A stretch of 64,000 nucleotides of DNA from Pseudomonas rhizophila (GTDB lineage: Bacteria; Pseudomonadota; Gammaproteobacteria; Pseudomonadales; Pseudomonadaceae): positions 2,028,467 through 2,092,466 of the forward strand of contig NZ_CP024081.1 of assembly GCF_003033885.1 (NCBI RefSeq), in the 5' to 3' direction. Of this stretch, positions 21,856 to 34,946 are shown one piece after another (position 1 is the stretch's first letter; every line of letters begins with the position of its first letter). The notes beneath the pieces are model-generated. The model saw only the letters and a list, made by a program, of their open reading frames with translations, made no database searches and was not told the DNA's origin. Made by a program: the position numbers and the translations under genes.

Positions 21856-22221
21856 TTATTCGTACTGACTCAGCAATCGCTCCATCCGCGCATCCAGCCG
21901 GCGCTTGATCTCGGTCTCGATGTGCGGAGCGAAGTCGTCGATGACGTCTTGCATGATCAATTGCGCGGCGGCGCGCAGTTCGCTTTCCAGGTGCAACAGC
22001 GCATCGGGGCCTTTGGCCTCGGCCTTGGGCGCCGGCTTGGGTTCGGGCTGGCCGTTGATCGGCTCGAACAGCAGTGGAATCTGCTCGTCATGCTCGGGCT
22101 CGTGCTCCACCGTATCGGTCAACAGCGGTGGTTGCAGGTTGTCGTCGCCGAGCAGTTGGCGGATCGACTCGAGGTCGTCCAGCAGGTGCGTGGGCTTTTG
22201 TGGCGGTTTTGGAGTGTCCAT
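21856..22221 (-). CDS. Conserved hypothetical protein linked to holC
   Basis: 121 residues from ATG 22221 (MDTPKPPQKPTHLLDDLESI). The acidic, proline-rich N-terminal half (about 1-70) looks disordered. The C-terminal half (LLHLESELRAAAQLIMQDVIDDF) is helical. The same gene follows holC in other Pseudomonas (PA3833-like), but no function is known. It starts 7 nt after holC, so probably co-translated. Confidence 0.8.
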   Translation of the reverse strand: MDTPKPPQKPTHLLDDLESIRQLLGDDNLQPPLLTDTVEHEPEHDEQIPLLFEPINGQPEPKPAPKAEAKGPDALLHLESELRAAAQLIMQDVIDDFAPHIETEIKRRLDARMERLLSQYE

Positions 22222-22228
22222 CGTGGGC

Positions 22229-22657
22229 TCAGAGTCGCTGTAAACGGTGGTCTTGCAGAGGATAGCCCTGTTCGCGGTAGAAACGGAAACTCTCCCGCGC
22301 GGCTTGCCGGATGCCCGGGTCTTCCACCACCACTTCCGCCACACGGGCGAAGCGCTGGGCAAAAGGCGGCACTTTCAGGTCAAGGTTGACCAGCAAGTCC
22401 TGGTGCTGACCGCAGTCATCTCCCAGCCCGAGCACGATCAATCCTTCGGGTTCGTTTTCGGCCGGGCCATGGGGTACGAAGCTCTCGCCCTTGAAGGCCC
22501 ACAGACGTGCATCGAGGTCATCGCGCTGGGCGGCATCGCTGCAATGCAGGTAGATGCGGTGGCCCATGCGCCAGGCCTTTTCGGTGAGCTTGCAGGCGAA
22601 ATCCAGCCGCGCCGACGGATCGGCGCTGGGCAGGATGTAGAAATCGACTTTGGTCAT
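22229..22657 (-). CDS. holC: DNA polymerase III chi subunit
   Basis: 142 residues from ATG 22657 (MTKVDFYILPSADPSARLDF). Family hallmarks are a DFYIL start, an RIYLHCSDAAQRDDLDARLW segment and the SFVPHG motif. Chi links SSB to the clamp-loader psi subunit at the replication fork. It lies 60 nt after pepA on the same strand; the frame is open further upstream, but without homology. Confidence 0.93.
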   Translation of the reverse strand: MTKVDFYILPSADPSARLDFACKLTEKAWRMGHRIYLHCSDAAQRDDLDARLWAFKGESFVPHGPAENEPEGLIVLGLGDDCGQHQDLLVNLDLKVPPFAQRFARVAEVVVEDPGIRQAARESFRFYREQGYPLQDHRLQRL

Positions 22658-22717
22658 TGCAGTTCCTGAGCCGCCGTTGGCGCCGCCCGAAGGCGACGCC
22701 AACGCCGGTCATCGGTG

Positions 22718-24667
<1,950 letters not shown>

Positions 24668-25789
24668 GTGATCGTCTTCCGTTATCTATCCCGCGAAGTC
24701 CTGCTGACCCTGAGCGCCGTCAGCGCCGTGCTGCTGGTCATCATCATGAGCGGGCGCTTCATCAAATACCTCGCCCAAGCGGCCTCCGGTGCCCTGGATC
24801 CAGGCTCGCTGTTCCTGATCATGGGCTTTCGCCTGCCGGGCTTTTTGCAACTGATCCTGCCGCTGGGGTTGTTCCTGGGCATTCTGCTGGCCTACGGCCG
24901 GTTGTACCTGGACAGCGAAATGACCGTGCTGTCGGCAACCGGCATGAGCCAGCAACGCCTGTTTCGCATGACCCTCTTCCCGGCCACTCTGGTGGCGCTG
25001 GTTGTGGCCTGGCTGAGTCTTAGCCTGGCGCCCCAGGGAGCCAACCAGTTCCAGATGCTGATCAATCAGCAAGACGCCCTGACCGAGTTCGACACCTTGG
25101 TGCCCGGGCGCTTCCAGGCCCTGCGCGACGGGACTCGCGTCACCTATACCGAAGAACTCTCGGAAGACCGGGTCGACCTGGGCGGCGTCTTCATTACGCA
25201 AAAGAACGTGTCTTCCGACACCAAGAAGGACCGCGGCATTTCGGTGCTGGTGGCTGAGAAGGGGCGTCAGGAAATCAACCCCGACGGCAACCGCTACCTG
25301 ATCCTGGAAAACGGCTACCGCTACGACGGCAAGCCGGGGCAGGCCGATTACCGGGCCATCAAGTACGACACCTATGGCGTATTGCTGCCCAAGCCCGAGG
25401 TCAGCGACGAAGTCACCGACCGCGATGCCATGCCCACCTCCAGCTTGCTGGGCAACAACGACATTCGGGCGCGCACTGAATTGCAATGGCGCCTTTCGCT
25501 GCCGCTGCTGGTATTCATCGTGACCCTCATGGCGGTCCCGCTGGCGCGAGTCAATCCGCGCCAGGGCCGTTTCCTCAAGCTGCTACCGGCGATTCTTCTG
25601 TATATGGCTTACCTGACCATCCTGATTTCCGCCCGTAGCGCGCTGGAGAAAGGCAAGATCCCGCCCGCGCTGGGCCTTTGGTGGGTGCATTCGATCTTCC
25701 TGGCGATTGGCCTCGGGTTGCTCTACTGGGAACCACTGCGCCTGAAGCTGGCCAGTCGTCGCAGCGCGCTGGAGGTGGCCCGTGGTTAA
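24668..25789 (+). CDS. lptF: LPS export ABC transporter permease LptF
   Basis: 373 residues from GTG 24668 (MIVFRYLSREVLLTLS), chosen over GTG 24659 because GGAG 24656-24659 is 8 nt upstream. YjgP/YjgQ family: transmembrane helices at both ends around a periplasmic beta-jellyroll (about 130-260). With LptG and LptB it extracts lipopolysaccharide from the inner membrane. Overlaps lptG by 8 nt. Confidence 0.94.
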   Translation: MIVFRYLSREVLLTLSAVSAVLLVIIMSGRFIKYLAQAASGALDPGSLFLIMGFRLPGFLQLILPLGLFLGILLAYGRLYLDSEMTVLSATGMSQQRLFRMTLFPATLVALVVAWLSLSLAPQGANQFQMLINQQDALTEFDTLVPGRFQALRDGTRVTYTEELSEDRVDLGGVFITQKNVSSDTKKDRGISVLVAEKGRQEINPDGNRYLILENGYRYDGKPGQADYRAIKYDTYGVLLPKPEVSDEVTDRDAMPTSSLLGNNDIRARTELQWRLSLPLLVFIVTLMAVPLARVNPRQGRFLKLLPAILLYMAYLTILISARSALEKGKIPPALGLWWVHSIFLAIGLGLLYWEPLRLKLASRRSALEVARG

Positions 25790-26843
25790 ACTCGATCGGT
25801 ACATCGGCAGCAGTGTGTTCATGGCGATTCTCGCGGTGCTGGGGATCATTCTTGGCCTGGCGACCCTGTTCGCCTTCATCGATGAAATGGGTGATGTCAG
25901 CGACACCTATACCTTGATGGACGTGTTGAGCTACGTATTGCTGACCGCCCCGCGGCGGCTCTACGACATGCTGCCGATGGCGGCGCTGATCGGTTGCCTG
26001 ATCGGGCTGGGCAGCCTGGCGAGCAACAGCGAGCTGACCATCATGCGCGCCGCCGGTGTTTCCGTTGGTCGGATCGTCTGGGCCGTGATGAAACCGATGC
26101 TGGTGCTGATGCTGGTGGGTTTGCTGGTCGGCGAATACGTTGCCCCGGCCACCGAAAACACTGCCCAGGCCAACCGTTCCCTGGCCCAGGGTGGCGGCGA
26201 CGCACAAAGCGCCAAGCATGGCCTGTGGCACCGCCAGGGTGACGAGTTCATCCACATCAACTCGGTCCAGCCCAACGGTGTCCTGTACGGCGTGACCCGC
26301 TACCGCTTCGACGACCAGCGGCACATGCTGTCGTCGAGCTTCGCCAAGCGCGCCAAGTTTGTTGAAGATCACTGGCAGCTCAATGATGTCACCACCACGT
26401 TGTTCCATGACAAGCGCACCGAAGTGGTCGCTGCGCCGCAAGAGCGTTGGGACGTGGCGCTGAGCCCGCAGTTGCTCAGCACTGTGGTGATGGCGCCGGA
26501 CTCCCTGTCGATTACCGGTTTGTGGGGGTATATCCACTATCTGGCGGATCAGGGCTTGAACAACGGTCGCTACTGGCTGGCTTTTTGGGTCAAGGTGTTG
26601 CAGCCGCTGGTCACCGCAGCCTTGGTGCTGATGGCGATTTCCTTCATCTTCGGCCCGCTGCGTTCGGTGACCCTCGGTCAGCGTGTGTTTACCGGCGTAC
26701 TGGTGGGTTTCACCTTCCGTATTGCCCAGGATTTGCTGGGGCCGTCGAGCCTGGTATTCGGTTTCTCGCCGCTGTTTGCGGTGCTGGTACCGGCCGCCGT
26801 CTGCGCCTTGGCCGGGCTCTGGCTGTTGCGCCGGGCCGGTTGA
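25782..26843 (+). CDS. lptG: LPS export ABC transporter permease LptG
   Basis: 353 residues from a GTG that lies inside the end of lptF. Same YjgP/YjgQ fold: N-terminal helices (KLDRYIGSSVFMAILAVLGI), periplasmic jellyroll, C-terminal helices. Partner of LptF in the LptB2FGC exporter. No terminator is obvious after it, only the single REP hairpin at 26885. Confidence 0.95.
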   Translation: MVKLDRYIGSSVFMAILAVLGIILGLATLFAFIDEMGDVSDTYTLMDVLSYVLLTAPRRLYDMLPMAALIGCLIGLGSLASNSELTIMRAAGVSVGRIVWAVMKPMLVLMLVGLLVGEYVAPATENTAQANRSLAQGGGDAQSAKHGLWHRQGDEFIHINSVQPNGVLYGVTRYRFDDQRHMLSSSFAKRAKFVEDHWQLNDVTTTLFHDKRTEVVAAPQERWDVALSPQLLSTVVMAPDSLSITGLWGYIHYLADQGLNNGRYWLAFWVKVLQPLVTAALVLMAISFIFGPLRSVTLGQRVFTGVLVGFTFRIAQDLLGPSSLVFGFSPLFAVLVPAAVCALAGLWLLRRAG

Positions 26844-26884
26844 TCAGCGCACCGATGGCGAGGGGGCTGCGGGGGCAAGGCTGT

Positions 26885-26907
26885 GTGGGAGCAAAGCTTG
26901 CTCCCAC
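26885..26907. repeat. Single REP-like hairpin (GCAAAGC variant)
   Basis: GTGGGAGCAA AGC TTGCTCCCAC, a perfect 10-bp stem, lies between lptG and lepA. It lacks the usual second arm and GCGAT extension. It may act as the 3' structure of lptFG. Confidence 0.8.
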
Positions 26908-26982
26908 TTGCGCGGTGTATCAGGTACAATTCCCGGCTATTTTTCGGCGGGCCATGCCTGCAGCCTTTTTGAGTGTTGATCC

Positions 26983-28782
26983 GTGAGTGATTTGAGTCAT
27001 ATCCGCAATTTCTCCATCATCGCCCACATTGACCATGGTAAGTCGACGCTGGCTGATCGCTTCATCCAGATGTGCGGCGGCCTGGCCGAGCGTGAAATGG
27101 AGGCCCAGGTCCTGGATTCCATGGATCTGGAGCGTGAGCGCGGGATCACCATCAAGGCCCACAGCGTTACGCTCTACTACAAGGCCCGCGACGGCATTAC
27201 CTATCAGCTGAACTTCATCGATACCCCGGGCCACGTCGACTTCACCTATGAAGTCAGCCGGTCGCTGGCGGCCTGTGAAGGTGCATTGCTGGTGGTCGAT
27301 GCCGGCCAGGGCGTCGAGGCGCAATCGGTTGCCAACTGCTACACGGCCATCGAGCAGGGCCTGGAAGTCATGCCGGTGCTGAACAAGATCGACCTGCCCC
27401 AGGCCGATCCGGACCGCGTGAAGGAAGAAATCGAGAAAATCATCGGCATCGATGCCACCGACGCGGTCACTTGCAGCGCCAAGACCGGCCTGGGCGTGGA
27501 CGAAGTGCTCGAGCGCCTGGTGACCACCATTCCTGCGCCGACCGGCAATATCGAAGATCCGCTGCAAGCGTTGATCATCGATTCCTGGTTCGACAACTAC
27601 CTGGGCGTCGTCTCCCTGGTTCGCGTGCGCCACGGCCGCGTCAAGAAGGGTGACAAGATCCTGGTCAAATCCACCGGCAAGATCCACCTGGTGGACAGCG
27701 TCGGTGTCTTCAACCCGAAACACACCGCCACCGTTGATCTGAAGGCCGGTGAAGTGGGTTTCATCATCGCCGGCATCAAGGACATTCACGGTGCACCGGT
27801 CGGTGACACCCTGACCTTGAGCTCCACCCCCGACGTCGATGTGCTGCCCGGCTTCAAGCGTATCCAGCCTCAGGTCTACGCCGGCCTGTTCCCAGTCAGC
27901 TCCGACGACTTCGAGGATTTCCGCGAAGCCCTGCAAAAGCTGACCCTGAACGACTCGTCCCTGCAATACACCCCGGAAAGCTCCGACGCCCTGGGCTTTG
28001 GCTTCCGTTGCGGATTCCTGGGCATGCTGCACATGGAGATCATCCAGGAGCGCCTGGAGCGCGAGTACGACCTGGACCTGATCACCACGGCGCCGACGGT
28101 AATTTTCGAGCTGCTGCTCAAGAACGGCGAAACCATCTACGTCGACAACCCGTCCAAGTTGCCGGACCTGTCGGCCATCGAGGATATGCGCGAGCCGATC
28201 GTGCGGGCCAACATCCTTGTGCCGCAGGAGCATCTGGGCAACGTCATTACCCTGTGCATCGAAAAGCGGGGCGTGCAGCACGACATGCTGTTCCTCGGTA
28301 CCCAGGTCCAGGTGACCTACGACCTGCCGATGAACGAAGTGGTGCTGGACTTCTTCGATCGCCTGAAATCCACCAGTCGCGGCTATGCTTCGCTGGACTA
28401 TCATTTCGATCGTTACCAATCGGCTAATCTGGTGAAGCTGGATGTGCTGATCAACGGTGAGAAAGTCGATGCCCTGGCATTGATCGTGCACCGTGACAAC
28501 GCGCACTACAAAGGTCGTGCATTGACCGAGAAGATGAAGGAACTGATTCCGCGGCAGATGTTCGATGTGGCAATCCAGGCCGCCATTGGTGGGCAGATTG
28601 TGGCGCGTACAACCGTCAAGGCGCTCAGAAAGAACGTATTGGCCAAATGCTATGGCGGCGACGTCAGCCGTAAGCGCAAGCTGTTGGAAAAGCAGAAGGC
28701 CGGTAAAAAACGCATGAAGCAGGTTGGTAACGTGGAAATTCCACAGGAAGCCTTCCTTGCGGTGCTCAGGTTGGATAGTTAG
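26983..28782 (+). CDS. lepA: Elongation factor 4 (back-translocating GTPase LepA)
   Basis: 599 residues from GTG 26983. G-domain motifs are [10 protein letters not shown], the switch with [16 protein letters not shown] and NKIDLP. Domains II-V and the C-terminal LepA-specific tail ([20 protein letters not shown]) follow. It acts on ribosomes, affecting initiation and translocation. It lies 5 nt before lepB. Confidence 0.97.
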   Translation: MSDLSHIRNFSIIAHIDHGKSTLADRFIQMCGGLAEREMEAQVLDSMDLERERGITIKAHSVTLYYKARDGITYQLNFIDTPGHVDFTYEVSRSLAACEGALLVVDAGQGVEAQSVANCYTAIEQGLEVMPVLNKIDLPQADPDRVKEEIEKIIGIDATDAVTCSAKTGLGVDEVLERLVTTIPAPTGNIEDPLQALIIDSWFDNYLGVVSLVRVRHGRVKKGDKILVKSTGKIHLVDSVGVFNPKHTATVDLKAGEVGFIIAGIKDIHGAPVGDTLTLSSTPDVDVLPGFKRIQPQVYAGLFPVSSDDFEDFREALQKLTLNDSSLQYTPESSDALGFGFRCGFLGMLHMEIIQERLEREYDLDLITTAPTVIFELLLKNGETIYVDNPSKLPDLSAIEDMREPIVRANILVPQEHLGNVITLCIEKRGVQHDMLFLGTQVQVTYDLPMNEVVLDFFDRLKSTSRGYASLDYHFDRYQSANLVKLDVLINGEKVDALALIVHRDNAHYKGRALTEKMKELIPRQMFDVAIQAAIGGQIVARTTVKALRKNVLAKCYGGDVSRKRKLLEKQKAGKKRMKQVGNVEIPQEAFLAVLRLDS

Positions 28783-28787
28783 GTCCT

Positions 28788-29642
28788 ATGTCGCTAAATT
28801 TCCCGCTGTTGCTGGTTATCGCCGTGTTCGTCTGCGGCCTGTTGGCGTTGCTTGATCTGTTGTTCCTGGCGCCGCGGCGCCGGGCTGCCATCGCCTCCTA
28901 TCAGGGCAGCGTCAGCCAGCCTGATGGGGTGGTGGTCGAAAAACTCAACAAGGAACCGCTGCTGGTCGAATACGGCAAGTCGTTCTTTCCGGTGTTGTTC
29001 ATCGTACTGGTGCTGCGCTCGTTCCTGGTGGAACCGTTCCAGATCCCGTCCGGCTCAATGAAGCCGACCCTGGATGTGGGCGACTTCATCCTGGTGAACA
29101 AGTTCTCCTACGGGATCCGCCTGCCGGTGATCGACAAGAAGGTCATCGAAATCGGTGACCCGCAACGCGGCGATGTCATGGTGTTCCGTTTTCCGAGCGA
29201 TCCGAACGTCAACTACATCAAGCGTGTGGTCGGCTTGCCGGGAGACAAGATTCGCTACAGCGCCGACAAGCGCCTGTTCGTCAACGGCGAACTGGTGGCC
29301 GAACGGTTGATCGGCTCCGAGCCGGGCACACTGGGCAGCGCCGAGCTCTACCAGGAAAAACTCGGCGAGGCCGAACACCTTATCCGCAAGGAAATGAGCC
29401 GTTACCGCGCCGCACCGGACCATTCGTGGACCGTGCCGGCCGGGCACTATTTCATGATGGGCGACAACCGCGACAACTCCAACGACAGCCGGTACTGGGA
29501 TGATCCGAACATTCCCAAGGACATGCTGGGCATGGTCCCCGACCGTAATATCGTCGGCAAGGCCTTTGCGGTCTGGATGAGCTGGCCGGAACCCAAACTC
29601 AGTCACCTGCCGAATTTCTCGCGGGTTGGCCTGATCAAGTAA
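28788..29642 (+). CDS. lepB: Signal peptidase I
   Basis: 284 residues. Two N-terminal membrane segments (about 5-25 and 65-82) precede the periplasmic catalytic domain with Ser90 (IPSGSMKPTL) and Lys145 (NYIKRVVGLPGD), and the GDNRDNSNDSR box. It cleaves signal peptides of exported proteins, including the pilins and AapJ in this window. ATG 28788. Confidence 0.97.
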   Translation: MSLNFPLLLVIAVFVCGLLALLDLLFLAPRRRAAIASYQGSVSQPDGVVVEKLNKEPLLVEYGKSFFPVLFIVLVLRSFLVEPFQIPSGSMKPTLDVGDFILVNKFSYGIRLPVIDKKVIEIGDPQRGDVMVFRFPSDPNVNYIKRVVGLPGDKIRYSADKRLFVNGELVAERLIGSEPGTLGSAELYQEKLGEAEHLIRKEMSRYRAAPDHSWTVPAGHYFMMGDNRDNSNDSRYWDDPNIPKDMLGMVPDRNIVGKAFAVWMSWPEPKLSHLPNFSRVGLIK

Positions 29643-29826
29643 TCACACACGGCGCTGTTGAACACAGCGCCGAATGCATTTCTGGAGCCTGCACAAGGTT
29701 GCCCGAAGGCATGAAGCCAACGATAGTCAGGACGTCATTTTTGAACACAGCGTTAATTGTCCCAAGCCAACGGCGCTTCGCGGCCGTGGTGGTGGAATCC
29801 AGCCACGAACTCAGCGTGGGTAAACC
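29643..29826. other. lepB-rnc spacer without the expected DUF4845 gene
   Basis: 184 nt with stops in all plus frames and no DUF4845-like sequence. It contains a 12-bp direct repeat TTGAACACAGCG near 29658 and 29740. In PAO1, as I remember it, a small membrane protein gene (PA0769) lies here. Confidence 0.6.
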
Positions 29827-30516
29827 GTGAGCGTTTCTCTAAGCCGTCTCGAGCGTCAGCTCGGCTACACTTTCAAGGATCAGGAGCTGATGCTTCTGGC
29901 TCTCACTCACCGCAGTTTTGCCGGGCGCAACAACGAACGCCTGGAGTTTCTGGGTGATGCCATCCTCAACTTCGTGGCTGGCGAGGCATTGTTCGAACGC
30001 TTCCCGCTGGCTCGGGAAGGCCAGTTGTCGCGTTTGCGCGCGCGCCTGGTCAAAGGTGAGACCCTGGCCGTGCTGGCCCGCGGTTTCGACCTGGGTGAGT
30101 ACCTGCGCCTGGGCTCCGGTGAATTGAAGAGCGGCGGTTTCCGTCGTGAGTCGATTCTGGCCGATGCCCTGGAAGCGCTGATTGGCGCGATTTACCTGGA
30201 CGCCGGCATGGAAATGGCGCGCGAGCGCGTGCTGGCCTGGCTGACCTCCGAGATCGACAGCCTGACGCTGGTGGACACCAACAAGGACCCGAAAACCCGT
30301 TTGCAGGAATTCCTGCAATCGCGCAGTTGCGAGTTGCCGCGTTACGAAGTGGTGGATATCCAGGGCGAGCCGCATTGCCGAACCTTCTTCGTTGAATGCG
30401 AAGTGGTCTTATTGAATGAAAAAAGCCGGGGTCAGGGTGTGAGTCGTCGTATTGCCGAACAGGTAGCGGCCGCCGCAGCACTGATTGCCCTGGGCGTGGA
30501 GAATGGCAATGACTGA
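29827..30516 (+). CDS. rnc: Ribonuclease III
   Basis: 229 residues from GTG 29827. The RNase III signature is [13 protein letters not shown] second acidic pair occurs in [17 protein letters not shown]-terminal dsRNA-binding domain begins [13 protein letters not shown]. It processes rRNA precursors and structured mRNAs. The stop overlaps the start of era by 8 nt. Confidence 0.96.
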   Translation: MSVSLSRLERQLGYTFKDQELMLLALTHRSFAGRNNERLEFLGDAILNFVAGEALFERFPLAREGQLSRLRARLVKGETLAVLARGFDLGEYLRLGSGELKSGGFRRESILADALEALIGAIYLDAGMEMARERVLAWLTSEIDSLTLVDTNKDPKTRLQEFLQSRSCELPRYEVVDIQGEPHCRTFFVECEVVLLNEKSRGQGVSRRIAEQVAAAAALIALGVENGND

Positions 30517-31411
30517 TACAACCGTCACCCGCTGCGGCTATGTCGCCATTGTCGGCCGGCCGAACGTGGGCAAGTCCACGCTGCTCAATCACATCCTGGG
30601 CCAGAAGCTGGCGATCACTTCGCGCAAGCCTCAGACCACCCGCCACAACATGCTGGGTATCAAGACCGAAGGCGCCGTACAGGCGATCTACGTTGATACC
30701 CCCGGCATGCACAAAGGTGGCGAAAAAGCGCTGAACCGCTACATGAACAAGACTGCTTCGGCGGCGCTGAAAGACGTCGATGTGGTGATCTTTGTGGTTG
30801 ATCGCACCAAGTGGACCGAAGAAGACCAGATGGTTCTCGAGCGCGTCCAGTACGTGACGGGGCCCTTGATCGTGGCGCTGAACAAGACCGACCGCATCGA
30901 AGACAAGGCCGAATTGATGCCGCACCTGAGCTGGTTGCAGGAGCAACTGCCCAACGCCCAGATCATGCCCATCTCGGCCCAGCACGGCCACAATCTCGAT
31001 GCGCTGGAGCGGGTGATCGCCGAGCACCTGCCGGAAAACGATCACTTCTTCCCCGAAGACCAGATCACCGACCGCAGCAGCCGCTTCCTGGCCGCCGAAC
31101 TGGTGCGCGAGAAAATCATGCGCCAATTGGGCGCAGAGCTGCCGTACCAGATCACCGTGGAAATCGAAGAGTTCAAGCAGCAGGGCAAGACCCTGCACAT
31201 CCATGCGCTGATCCTCGTCGAACGCGACGGCCAGAAAAAAATCATCATTGGCGACAAGGGCGAGCGTATCAAGCGCATCGGCACCGAAGCGCGCAAGGAC
31301 ATGGAGCTGTTGTTCGACTCCAAGATCATGCTCAACCTGTGGGTCAAGGTGAAGGGCGGTTGGTCCGACGATGAGCGGGCGCTGCGGTCGTTGGGTTACG
31401 GCGACCTGTAA
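30509..31411 (+). CDS. era: GTPase Era
   Basis: 300 residues from ATG 30509, chosen because GGAG 30498-30501 is 7 nt upstream. GTPase motifs are [16 protein letters not shown] and NKTD. The C-terminal KH domain contains [13 protein letters not shown], which binds the 3' end of 16S rRNA. Required for 30S maturation. Followed by a REP doublet rather than directly by recO. Confidence 0.97.
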   Translation: MTDTTVTRCGYVAIVGRPNVGKSTLLNHILGQKLAITSRKPQTTRHNMLGIKTEGAVQAIYVDTPGMHKGGEKALNRYMNKTASAALKDVDVVIFVVDRTKWTEEDQMVLERVQYVTGPLIVALNKTDRIEDKAELMPHLSWLQEQLPNAQIMPISAQHGHNLDALERVIAEHLPENDHFFPEDQITDRSSRFLAAELVREKIMRQLGAELPYQITVEIEEFKQQGKTLHIHALILVERDGQKKIIIGDKGERIKRIGTEARKDMELLFDSKIMLNLWVKVKGGWSDDERALRSLGYGDL

Positions 31412-31439
31412 AGCTCTTCCTGAGTGCATGAATTTCCAT

Positions 31440-31530
31440 TGTGGGAGCGAGCCTGCTCGCGATAGCGGTCTGTCAGTCAACATTCCTGTTGAATATCAGT
31501 CCCTCATCGCGAGCAGGCTCGCTCCCACAG
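31440..31530. repeat. REP doublet (family A) between era and recO
   Basis: Arms TGTGGGAGCGAGCC...GCGATAGCGG and CATCGCGAGCAGGC...TCGCTCCCACAG lie inside an otherwise continuous gene series. It could set the relative abundance of era and recO transcripts. Confidence 0.92.
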
Positions 31531-31582
31531 TGGTTTGTGGTTGTCAGTAATACTGCGTTTACTCATTGAGAGCTGCGATCCC

Positions 31583-32272
31583 ATGCCGCCAACCCAACCC
31601 ACCGCCCAACCCGCCTACGTCCTGCATTCGCGCGCCTACCGCGAAAGCAGCGCCTTGGTGGACTTTCTTACGCCCCAGGGGCGACTGCGGGCGGTGTTGC
31701 GGAGCGCGCGTGGCAAGGCCGGGACGCTGGCGCGGCCGTTCGTGCCGCTGGAAGTGGAATTCCGGGGGCGGGGCGAGTTGAAGAACGTCGGGCGCATGGA
31801 AAGCAACGGTGTTGCGGCCTGGCTTAACGGCGAGGCGTTGTTCAGCGGCCTTTATCTCAACGAGCTGCTGATCCGCCTGCTGCCCGCCGAAGACCCCCAT
31901 CCCGCAGTGTTCGATCACTATGCCGCCACACTGTTGGCCCTGGCCGAAGGTCGCCCTCTGGAACCGCTGTTGCGTTCCTTCGAATGGCGGCTACTGGACG
32001 ATCTGGGCTACGGTTTTGCCCTGAACACCGACCTGCATGGCGAGCCCATCGCAGCGGACGGTCTGTATCGGCTGCAGGTGGATGCCGGCCTGGAACAGGT
32101 CTACCTGCTGCAACCCGGGTTGTTCAATGGCACCGAACTTCTGGCCATGGCCGAGGCCGACTGGAGTGCGCCGGGCGCGCTCTCGGCGGCCAAGCGTCTG
32201 ATGCGCCAGGCCCTGGCGGTTCATTTGGGCGGTCGGCCGCTGGTCAGTCGCGAGCTGTTTCGCAAGCCTTGA
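31583..32272 (+). CDS. recO: DNA repair protein RecO
   Basis: 229 residues from ATG 31583 ([20 protein letters not shown]). An N-terminal OB fold ([23 protein letters not shown]) is followed by a helical domain. The Cys-type zinc site seen in some RecO proteins is absent, as usual for gammaproteobacteria. With RecR it loads RecA on SSB-coated DNA. 51 nt before pdxJ. Confidence 0.93.
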   Translation: MPPTQPTAQPAYVLHSRAYRESSALVDFLTPQGRLRAVLRSARGKAGTLARPFVPLEVEFRGRGELKNVGRMESNGVAAWLNGEALFSGLYLNELLIRLLPAEDPHPAVFDHYAATLLALAEGRPLEPLLRSFEWRLLDDLGYGFALNTDLHGEPIAADGLYRLQVDAGLEQVYLLQPGLFNGTELLAMAEADWSAPGALSAAKRLMRQALAVHLGGRPLVSRELFRKP

Positions 32273-32323
32273 TCAACCCGTATGCTGTGGGCCGAATCTC
32301 TGTCCATCTCAGGAGCGCTTTTC

Positions 32324-33067
32324 GTGAGCACCAGCAATCGCATTCTTCTCGGCGTGAACATCGACCATGTCGCCACCCTGCGCCAAGCCCGTGGTACCCG
32401 CTACCCGGACCCGGTCAAGGCCGCGCTGGATGCTGAAGAGGCAGGCGCCGACGGCATCACCGTGCACCTGCGTGAAGACCGCCGTCACATCCAGGAGCGC
32501 GACGTACTGCTGCTCAAGGACGTGCTGCAAACGCGCATGAATTTCGAAATGGGCGTGACCGAAGAAATGATGGTGTTTGCCGAACGCATCCGCCCCGCGC
32601 ACATTTGCCTGGTGCCCGAGACACGTCAGGAGCTGACCACCGAAGGCGGCCTGGACGTAGCGGGGCAGGAAGCACGGATCAGGGCGGCGGTGGAGCGTTT
32701 GTCGAAGATCGGCGCAGAGGTGTCGCTGTTCATCGACGCCGACGAGCGGCAGATCGAAGCCTCCAGGCGCGTCGGTGCCCCGGCCATCGAGCTGCACACT
32801 GGCCGTTATGCCGATGCGCAAACGCCCACCGAGGTGGCTGAAGAGCTGCAGCGGGTAGCCGACGGCGTCGCCTTCGGCCTGGCCCAGGGCCTGATTGTGA
32901 ATGCCGGCCATGGCTTGCATTACCACAACGTCGAGGCCGTCGCGGCCATCAAGGGCATCAACGAACTGAACATCGGCCATGCGCTGGTGGCCCATGCGTT
33001 GTTTGTCGGGTTCAAGTCGGCGGTGGCTGAAATGAAAGCGCTGATCCTGGCAGCCGCCAAAGTTTGA
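32324..33067 (+). CDS. pdxJ: Pyridoxine 5'-phosphate synthase
   Basis: 247 residues from GTG 32324 with AGGAG 8 nt upstream. TIM barrel with [30 protein letters not shown] and the C-terminal GHGLHYHN and LNIGHALVA motifs. It condenses deoxyxylulose phosphate and 3-amino-2-oxopropyl phosphate to pyridoxine phosphate. Last gene of the lepA-pdxJ series. Confidence 0.97.
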   Translation: MSTSNRILLGVNIDHVATLRQARGTRYPDPVKAALDAEEAGADGITVHLREDRRHIQERDVLLLKDVLQTRMNFEMGVTEEMMVFAERIRPAHICLVPETRQELTTEGGLDVAGQEARIRAAVERLSKIGAEVSLFIDADERQIEASRRVGAPAIELHTGRYADAQTPTEVAEELQRVADGVAFGLAQGLIVNAGHGLHYHNVEAVAAIKGINELNIGHALVAHALFVGFKSAVAEMKALILAAAKV

Positions 33068-33083
33068 TGCATACGCAGGGCCC

Positions 33084-33174
33084 GTGTGGGAGCGAGCCTG
33101 CTCGCGATAGCGGTCTGACATTCACCATTGATGTCGACTGACACACCGCTATCGCGAGCAGGCTCGCTCCCACA
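33084..33174. repeat. REP doublet (family A)
   Basis: Arms GTGTGGGAGCGAGCC...GCGATAGCGG and CTATCGCGAGCAGGC...TCGCTCCCACA lie between the convergent pdxJ and mltF genes, the usual place for such elements. Confidence 0.92.
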
Positions 33175-33198
33175 AGGGGGCCTCAGTGTATTGGGGAT

Positions 33199-34896
<1,698 letters not shown>

Positions 34897-34946
34897 CTAG
34901 AATGCACGGCCTCAAAGCACACCCCCTTCCCGAGGCTGTCCCGAAG

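Noticed and set aside
29757..29957. 66-codon frame overlapping the rnc start
   Set aside because: It shares sequence with rnc in another frame and has no homology; not a substitute for the missing DUF4845 gene.
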